DNA of 9,475 bases, from contig JAQGMQ010000879.1 in NCBI GenBank assembly GCA_028292305.1, positions 1 through 9,475 of the forward strand, in the 5' to 3' direction. The notes beneath the pieces were generated by a model, which was given only the letters and a program-made list of their open reading frames with translations, was not told the origin of the DNA and made no database searches. The position numbers and the translations under genes were made by a program. Position 1 is the first letter of the stretch. The number at the start of each line of letters is the position of its first letter. The DNA comes from Rhodoferax sp. Its GTDB lineage: Bacteria; Pseudomonadota; Gammaproteobacteria; Burkholderiales; Burkholderiaceae_C. Positions 5,832 to 9,475 of this stretch are shown here, piece after piece.

Positions 5832-6203
5832 ATGGTCGCCAAGTCAAAGAAATCAGCCGACGTCGCCAGGTTCGAAGTCCTTTTCACAGCGGGCGCCGAG
5901 CACGATCTGGAGTCACTGCATGACCACATCGCCGAGTTCGACTGCGTCGCCAACGCCAACCGCGTGCTCGACCAGTTGATGGAAGTCGTCCAGAGCCTTT
6001 CGCACTTCCCGGAGCGGGCTAGCTACCCCAGGGAGCTGGTGTCGCTGGGCATCAAGGAATACCGGCAGACGTCCTTCAAGCCTTACCGCGTGATCTACCG
6101 CGTGATCTACCGCGTCAGCGGCGCCCAGGTCGTCATCTACCTGATCGTGGACGCGCGCAGGGACATGCAGGCGTTGCTGGCCCGCAGGCTGCTGGCTTAC
6201 TAG
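5832..6203 (+). CDS. Type II toxin, RelE/ParE superfamily, with an in-frame 12-bp tandem duplication
   Basis: A 123-residue toxin of the RelE/ParE fold, members of which either cleave mRNA on ribosomes or poison gyrase. The core runs from about residue 13 (FEVLFTAGAEHDLESLHDHI, 14-33) through RELVSLGIKEYRQT to the terminal strand and VDARRDMQALL (about 106-116), which is typical of ParE/RelE relatives. The distinctive point is YRVIYRVIYRV at 85-95, produced by two perfect copies of TACCGCGTGATC (6084-6107) plus a partial third. Relatives carry a single PYRVIYRV, so this copy appears to have four extra residues (one YRVI unit) in a beta-strand. The reading frame is kept. The toxin may be weakened, inactive, or tolerant of a shifted strand. 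The first 12 residues are basic and lie outside the usual domain. The gene follows its antitoxin by 7 nt. Confidence 0.87.
   Translation: MVAKSKKSADVARFEVLFTAGAEHDLESLHDHIAEFDCVANANRVLDQLMEVVQSLSHFPERASYPRELVSLGIKEYRQTSFKPYRVIYRVIYRVSGAQVVIYLIVDARRDMQALLARRLLAY
6084..6107 (+). repeat. Perfect 12-bp tandem repeat inside the toxin gene
   Basis: TACCGCGTGATC occurs twice in direct succession and is followed by TACCGCGT (6108-6115) as a partial third unit. Each unit encodes Tyr-Arg-Val-Ile. Such an arrangement can arise and revert by replication slippage without changing frame. Confidence 0.9.
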
Positions 6204-6208
6204 GCTCG

Positions 6209-6223
6209 GCTCGCGTTGCGAGC
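6209..6223 (+). terminator. Possible terminator stem after the toxin gene
   Basis: GCTCGC-GTT-GCGAGC is a perfect six-pair stem with a three-base loop, starting 6 nt after the toxin stop. It is followed by TAGCTTG, not a true U-run, so termination would be weak or Rho-aided. The placement at the end of the plus-strand pair, before a convergent gene, supports a 3' end role. Confidence 0.35.
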
Positions 6224-6271
6224 TAGCTTGACCGACAGCCACTGCACGACCTCTGCGCGCGGGCGCGCGAT

Positions 6272-6327
6272 CGGCATGACCGCCGTTGCGGATCAGCGCT
6301 GCCATGCCGGCCCGCAGGCCTGCCGGC
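6272..6327. repeat. Inverted repeats in the convergent gap between toxin and RidA genes
   Basis: CGGCATG (6272-6278) is repeated inverted as CATGCCG (6303-6309), and overlapping it GCCGG (6306-6310) pairs with CCGGC (6323-6327) around the palindrome GCAGGCCTGC (6314-6323). These could form alternative stems serving both convergent transcripts. No gene is visible in 6204-6376. The role as a bidirectional transcript end is inferred from position only. Confidence 0.35.
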
Positions 6328-6376
6328 CCTGTCCCCCGGCGCACATGACTTGATTTGACGTGCGTGGCGGCGCCCT

Positions 6377-6763
6377 TCAGCGCGGCTTGTACGCCGTCAC
6401 ATCGATCTCCACCTTCGCATCGATCATCAGCCGCGACTCCACCGTCGACCGCGCTGGCCGGTGGGTGCCGAAACATTCCATGTAGACCCGGTTGAAGCTG
6501 CCGAAATCGCGCGCGTCGGCGAGCCAGCAGTTCACCTTGGCCACGTCTGCCAGCGTGCAGCCGGCCAGGGCCAGGGCGGCTTCGACCCGCTTGAACACCT
6601 GGCGCGTCTGGGCTTCAATGCCGCCCACGATCACCTGGCCTTCGTCGTCGGTGGGCACCTGGCCCGAGACGAAAACGAAGTCGCCGGCGCGGGTGGCGGG
6701 GGAGAGCGGGCGGGCCTGGCGGTCGGAGGCGAGGGGCGATTGGCCTAGGGTTTCTACTGACAT
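6377..6763 (-). CDS. RidA-family (YjgF/UK114) imine/enamine deaminase
   Basis: A 128-residue small cytoplasmic protein of the RidA superfamily, which forms trimers and hydrolyses reactive enamines/imines, protecting PLP enzymes, or acts in specific amine catabolism. The family sequence is clear: FVFVSGQVPTDDEGQVI (29-45), then the C-terminal segment PARSTVESRLMIDAKVEIDV (103-122). R105, the catalytic/ligand-binding Arg of E. coli RidA, is present at the same number, and E119 matches the conserved acidic residue near the end. AAAGGA, 8 nt before ATG 6763, supports the start. The gene is divergent from a peptide-type ABC operon and shares its intergenic operators, suggesting that it processes an imine formed from the imported compound. 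It may be a pathway-specific Rid1-7 type and not the housekeeping RidA. Subfamily assignment is uncertain. Confidence 0.9.
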   Translation of the reverse strand: MSVETLGQSPLASDRQARPLSPATRAGDFVFVSGQVPTDDEGQVIVGGIEAQTRQVFKRVEAALALAGCTLADVAKVNCWLADARDFGSFNRVYMECFGTHRPARSTVESRLMIDAKVEIDVTAYKPR

Positions 6764-6779
6764 GTGGCGGGTCCTTTCG

Positions 6780-6794
6780 TGTAAAGATATTACA
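6780..6794. promoter_or_regulatory. Operator copy 1: TGTAA-N5-TTACA
   Basis: TGTAAAGATATTACA is a perfect five-base-arm palindrome with a 5-nt centre, 16 nt upstream of the RidA-family start codon. On the minus strand it contains TGTAAT, a possible -10 box for that gene. The core GTAA-N5-TTAC recurs at 6854-6866, so this is likely a specific regulator site. The regulator family is not identifiable from the site alone. Confidence 0.6.
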
Positions 6795-6805
6795 TGCGCT
6801 GGCGG

Positions 6806-6830
6806 ATAAGTCGGCGCATTACCGACTTAT
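6806..6830. promoter_or_regulatory. Perfect 9-bp inverted repeat in the divergent promoter region
   Basis: ATAAGTCGG (6806-6814) and CCGACTTAT (6822-6830) are exact inverted copies with a 7-nt spacer, placed between the two GTAA-N5-TTAC sites. Its right arm ends at the first base of the proposed -35 box. It could bind an activator (class II position) or a second regulator. A hairpin role is unlikely, because it is upstream of the proposed plus-strand start point. Confidence 0.6.
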
Positions 6831-6858
6831 TGGCATATTTACTGCTTAGAGTTGTAAT
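6830..6858 (+). promoter_or_regulatory. Candidate sigma70 promoter of the peptide-type ABC operon
   Basis: TTGGCA (6830-6835) and TGTAAT (6853-6858), each five of six to consensus, are separated by exactly 17 bp. Transcription would begin near 6865, giving a very short leader that still contains the GAGG ribosome site (6870-6873). The second operator copy covers the -10 box, which argues for repression. Confidence 0.62.
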
Positions 6859-6867
6859 CCTATTACT
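6853..6867. promoter_or_regulatory. Operator copy 2: TGTAA-N5-TTACT
   Basis: TGTAATCCTATTACT repeats the GTAA-N5-TTAC core of the site at 6780-6794 with one outer mismatch. Centre-to-centre distance is 73 bp, about seven helical turns, which would allow two bound dimers to face each other across a loop. It overlaps the -10 box and expected start point of the plus-strand operon. Confidence 0.58.
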
Positions 6868-6879
6868 TCGAGGTCCACG

Positions 6880-8526
6880 ATGCAAACTTCCGAACCCACT
6901 TTCGCGCACGCCTTGGTGCATGCCGCGCTGAATCTGCCCGCTGGCACCGCCATCGGCACCAAATCGAAGCAGCCCCAGGCCGCGCGCCGTGGCTTCATTG
7001 GTGCGGTGGCGCTGGCCGTCGCGGCGTTGAGCCTGAGCGGCGGCAGCGTGTTCGCGCAAGCGGGCGCGAAGGGTGGCGCCGCCAACCTGGCGATGGTCGG
7101 CGAGCCGCAGGGCCTGGACCCGATGATCAGCACCGCCGACCTGGTGGGCACGATCATGCAGCACGTCTATGAGCCGCTCTATACCTTCGACGCCAACTGG
7201 AACGTGGCGCCGATGCTGGCCGAATCCGCACCGGTGGTGTCCAAGGACGGCCTGACCTACACCATCGTCCTGCGCAAGGGCGTGAAGTTCCACAACGGCC
7301 GCGAAATGACCTCGGACGATGTGGTCGCCTCGCTGCAGCGCTGGATGGACCTGTCGCCGCGCGGCAAGGCCGTGGGCAAGGAAGTCGCGTCGCTCACCGC
7401 CAAGGGCCCGCTGTCGGTCGAGATCAAGCTGAAGAACCCGTATGCGCCGCTGCTGGCCCAGTTGGCCCTGCCATCGGGCATGGCGGCCATCATGGCCAAG
7501 GAAAGCATTGCGCCGCAGTTGAAGGACTTCATCGGCACCGGCCCCTACAAGTTCAAGGAACGCCGCCCCGACCAGTTCACCGTGCTCGTGCGCTTCGACG
7601 ACTATGCCTCGCGCAAGGAACCCGCCAGCGGTTATGCCGGCAAGCGCGAAGCCCTGCTCGACGAGCTGCGTTTTGTGCCCGTGCCGAGCGCCAACACCCG
7701 TGTCGAAGGCGCGTTGTCGGGCCAGTTCCAGTACGCCGACCTGCTGCCCGTGGAAGCCATCGGCCGCGTCGAGAAGGCTGGCGCCAGCGTGGTGCCGATC
7801 GTCACCAAGAACTTCGGCTTTCCCTACATCGTGTTCAACACCAAGGAAGGCGTGCTGGCCCAGCAGCCGATGCGCCGCGCGGTGCAAACCGCGGTGGGCA
7901 CCGGCGAGCTGATGGCCGGTGGCTTCGGCGATGGCCGCTTCTTCATGGTCGAGCCCAACTTCTTCCCCAAGGGCACGCCGTACTACTCGGCCTCGGGCAG
8001 CAACCTGTACAACGAGCGCAATCCGAATTCCGCCAAGGAGCAGGCCGCCAAGGCCGGCTACAGCGGCGCGCCGATCCGCATCATGGCCAGCCGCCAGTAC
8101 GAGTTCCACTACAACATGGCGCTGGTGATGTCCGAGCAGCTGAAGAAGGCCGGCTTCAAGACCGACCTGCAGGTGGTCGACTGGGCCACGCTGGTGCAGC
8201 GCCGCAACGACTCCAAGCTGTGGGACGTGTACTTCACCCACTCTGGCCTGTTCCCCGAGCCGATGCTGTCACCGCCACAACTGGGCGACGGCGCACCAGG
8301 CTGGTGGGATTCGGCCGCCAAGAAGTCGACGCTGGCCGCCTTCAACCAGGAAACCAACCCCGCCAAACGCGGTGCGTTGTGGGGCCAGGTGCAACAGGTC
8401 GTGTATGACGAGGTGCCGTTCATCGAAGTCGGCAAGTTCAACGGCTTGTCGGCGCGCTCGGCGAAGCTGCAGGGTTATACGCCGGCGATCTGGCCGTTCT
8501 TTTGGAATACCAGCCTGACGAAGTAA
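6880..8526 (+). CDS. ABC transporter substrate-binding protein, family 5 (OppA/DppA type)
   Basis: A 548-residue periplasmic binding protein of SBP family 5, which captures peptides, opines, nickel complexes or other solutes for an Opp/Dpp-type importer. ATG 6880 follows GAGG by 6 nt. The export signal is unusual: a 35-residue hydrophilic leader precedes ARRGFIGA (35-42), then a hydrophobic core and a likely cut at VFA/Q60. RRxFI resembles a twin-arginine signal, although a long Sec signal is possible. The mature start, NLAMVGEPQGLDPMISTAD and the following region up to EPLYTFD, is the typical family 5 signature. VRFDDY, and the C-terminal hinge region with VVDWATLVQRRND, also fit the family. 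Length is normal. It is the first gene of the operon, followed after 237 nt by the permease, with a large repeat in between. It is transcribed divergently from the RidA-family gene. The substrate cannot be read from the sequence. Confidence 0.92.
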   Translation: MQTSEPTFAHALVHAALNLPAGTAIGTKSKQPQAARRGFIGAVALAVAALSLSGGSVFAQAGAKGGAANLAMVGEPQGLDPMISTADLVGTIMQHVYEPLYTFDANWNVAPMLAESAPVVSKDGLTYTIVLRKGVKFHNGREMTSDDVVASLQRWMDLSPRGKAVGKEVASLTAKGPLSVEIKLKNPYAPLLAQLALPSGMAAIMAKESIAPQLKDFIGTGPYKFKERRPDQFTVLVRFDDYASRKEPASGYAGKREALLDELRFVPVPSANTRVEGALSGQFQYADLLPVEAIGRVEKAGASVVPIVTKNFGFPYIVFNTKEGVLAQQPMRRAVQTAVGTGELMAGGFGDGRFFMVEPNFFPKGTPYYSASGSNLYNERNPNSAKEQAAKAGYSGAPIRIMASRQYEFHYNMALVMSEQLKKAGFKTDLQVVDWATLVQRRNDSKLWDVYFTHSGLFPEPMLSPPQLGDGAPGWWDSAAKKSTLAAFNQETNPAKRGALWGQVQQVVYDEVPFIEVGKFNGLSARSAKLQGYTPAIWPFFWNTSLTK

Positions 8527-8563
8527 GCGCGTGACGGCATGCGCCATGCGTGGCGTAGCCAGG

Positions 8564-8705
8564 GCCGCTGTCCCCCTCACCCTGGCCCTCTCCCCCAAGG
8601 GGGCGAGGGGACGAGACAAACGCGTCCGACAAGCGCACGGTATTCGTCCCTCTGCCTCATTCCCTCGCCCCTTTGGGGAGAGGGCCAGGGTGAGGGGGCA
8701 GCGGC
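8564..8705. repeat. Inverted pair of REP-like repeats (BIME-like) between binding-protein and permease genes
   Basis: Arm 1 (8564-8611) and arm 2 (8661-8705) are inverted copies of one element of about 45-48 nt, differing by a few substitutions and single-base indels, with a 49-nt spacer. Each contains CCCTCACCCTGGCCCTCTCC (on opposite strands) and its own small hairpin (CCCCC-AA-GGGGG in arm 1). Together they can form a long stem-loop in the operon mRNA. The core is shared with the element at 5250-5288. In E. coli, REP pairs between malE and malF protect the upstream binding-protein mRNA; the same position here suggests the same effect. Confidence 0.8.
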
Positions 8706-8763
8706 GCCAACCGCATCTATCGCTTCATTCCGCCCGGAGTCAAGCCTCCATCAGGAGAACCAA

Positions 8764-9475
8764 ATGTTCCGCTTCCTATTGAACCGCCTCGGCGGCGCCG
8801 TGGTCGTCCTCGCGCTCGTGGCCGTCCTCGTCTTCGCCCTCACGCGGCTGGCGTCCGGCGACCCCGTGGCGCTGCTGCTCGGCGACCAGGCCACCGTCGA
8901 GGACATCGCCAAGGCCCGCACCCAATACGGCCTCGACAAGCCCATTCCCACGCAATTCGTGTTGTGGATCGGCGAGCTGCTGCAGGGCAACCTCGGCCAG
9001 TCGCTCTTCCTGCAGCGCCCCGTCGCCCAGGCCCTGCTGGAGCGCGCCGAGCCGACCCTGTTCCTGGCTTTGTTCGCGGTCGCCATCGCCGCGCTGATCG
9101 GCATACCGGCGGGCATGGCCGCGGCCATCTGGCGTGGCAGCGCGGCCGACCAGGCGGTGAGCAGCGTGGCCATGCTGGGCGCGAGTGTGCCCAGCTTCTG
9201 GCTCGGGCTGATTTTGATCCAGCTGTTCGCCGTCAAGCTCGGCTGGTTTCCGGCCTCGGGTTATGGCGACCCCACCGCCGGGCTGGGCGACCGGCTGCAG
9301 CACCTGATGCTGCCCGCGCTGGTGCTCGGTGTGCTGAACTCGGCGCTGATCATCCGTTTCACCCGCGCCTCGATGCTCGACATCCTGGGCGAGGACTACG
9401 TGCGCACCGCCCGCGCCAAGGGCCTGGCCGAAGGCACCATCATGGTCAAACATGTGCTGCGCAACGCCCTCGTGC
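8764..9475 (+). CDS. ABC transporter permease, DppB/OppB family; C-terminus beyond window
   Basis: An inner-membrane permease of the Opp/Dpp family, open to the window end (237 complete codons). ATG 8764 is preceded by AGGAG with 6-nt spacing. The first membrane helix is at about residues 10-30 (GGAVVVLALVAVLVFALTRL), followed by the periplasmic segment ending its family motif GDPVALLLGDQAT and YGLDKPIPTQFVLWIGELLQ. GNLGQSL leads into the helices of the transport domain. The EAA-type loop that contacts the ATPase is visible near the window end as DYVRTARAKGLAEGTIMVKH, complete with its invariant Ala and Gly. A partner permease (DppC type) and one or two ATPases would be expected next. It takes substrate from the family 5 binding protein upstream. 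The family call is firm; the substrate is unknown. Confidence 0.92.
   Translation, partial: MFRFLLNRLGGAVVVLALVAVLVFALTRLASGDPVALLLGDQATVEDIAKARTQYGLDKPIPTQFVLWIGELLQGNLGQSLFLQRPVAQALLERAEPTLFLALFAVAIAALIGIPAGMAAAIWRGSAADQAVSSVAMLGASVPSFWLGLILIQLFAVKLGWFPASGYGDPTAGLGDRLQHLMLPALVLGVLNSALIIRFTRASMLDILGEDYVRTARAKGLAEGTIMVKHVLRNALV

Noticed and set aside
6790..8241. Minus-strand open frame of 483 codons opposite the family 5 binding-protein gene
   Set aside because: It is the complement of a clear SBP family 5 gene and its residue bias (His, Gly, Arg, Ala) is that of a shadow frame in GC-rich DNA.
5250..8705. The C-rich repeats as a CRISPR array
   Set aside because: Only three copies exist, in mixed orientation and more than 3 kb apart, with no regular spacers and no cas genes.
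8776..9453. Minus-strand open frame opposite the permease
   Set aside because: The plus strand encodes an unmistakable DppB-type permease with a ribosome site; the antisense frame is Gln/Gly/Arg/Ala-rich shadow sequence.

Overview
This GC-rich window, with its gene content and codon use, looks like a chromosomal segment of a betaproteobacterium, probably Burkholderiales in or near Comamonadaceae (Variovorax, Acidovorax or Ramlibacter type). That placement is an impression from gene families and base composition, not a search result. No rRNA, tRNA, CRISPR array or transposase is visible.

Region 1 (1-5200) is a divergent catabolic locus. On the minus strand run a GntR/FCD repressor resembling UxuR/ExuR (2137-2874), two tandem paralogous periplasmic binding proteins of the polar amino acid (PAAT) family (1260-2108 and 298-1146), and the start of a HisM-type permease (1-258, cut by the window edge). 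On the plus strand run a long-chain mannitol dehydrogenase/fructuronate reductase family enzyme (3000-4439) and, 5 nt later, a short-chain dehydrogenase (4445-5200). The shared regulatory region (about 2875-2999) carries four TGGT...CCA-type palindromes. The best matches the known UxuR/ExuR operator pattern and lies inside a plausible sigma70 promoter. The simplest model is one uronate- or polyol-sensing repressor controlling uptake and oxidation of one compound.

Region 2 (5201-6376) is an accessory island. A 348-nt gene-free stretch carries a REP-like C-rich hairpin and other small repeats. It is followed by a Phd/YefM-type antitoxin and a RelE/ParE-type toxin (5549-6203). The toxin gene contains a perfect 12-bp tandem duplication in its core beta-strand. 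A hairpin-rich stretch then separates it from the convergent ridA-like gene.

Region 3 (6377-9475) is a second divergent locus: a RidA-family imine deaminase (minus) opposite an Opp/Dpp-type operon (plus) with a family 5 peptide/solute-binding protein (6880-8526) and a DppB/OppB-type permease (8764 to the window end). The 116-nt divergent region holds two copies of a GTAA-N5-TTAC palindrome with a perfect 9-bp inverted repeat between them. One copy sits on a good -10 box. No regulator for it is encoded here. The binding protein and permease genes are separated by a large inverted pair of the same REP-like element seen in region 2, probably setting binding-protein to permease stoichiometry.

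Most genes belong to known families. The points most worth following are the substrate of the paired PAAT binding proteins, which have an unusual ligand pocket, the two operator arrays, the REP-like family, and the altered toxin.
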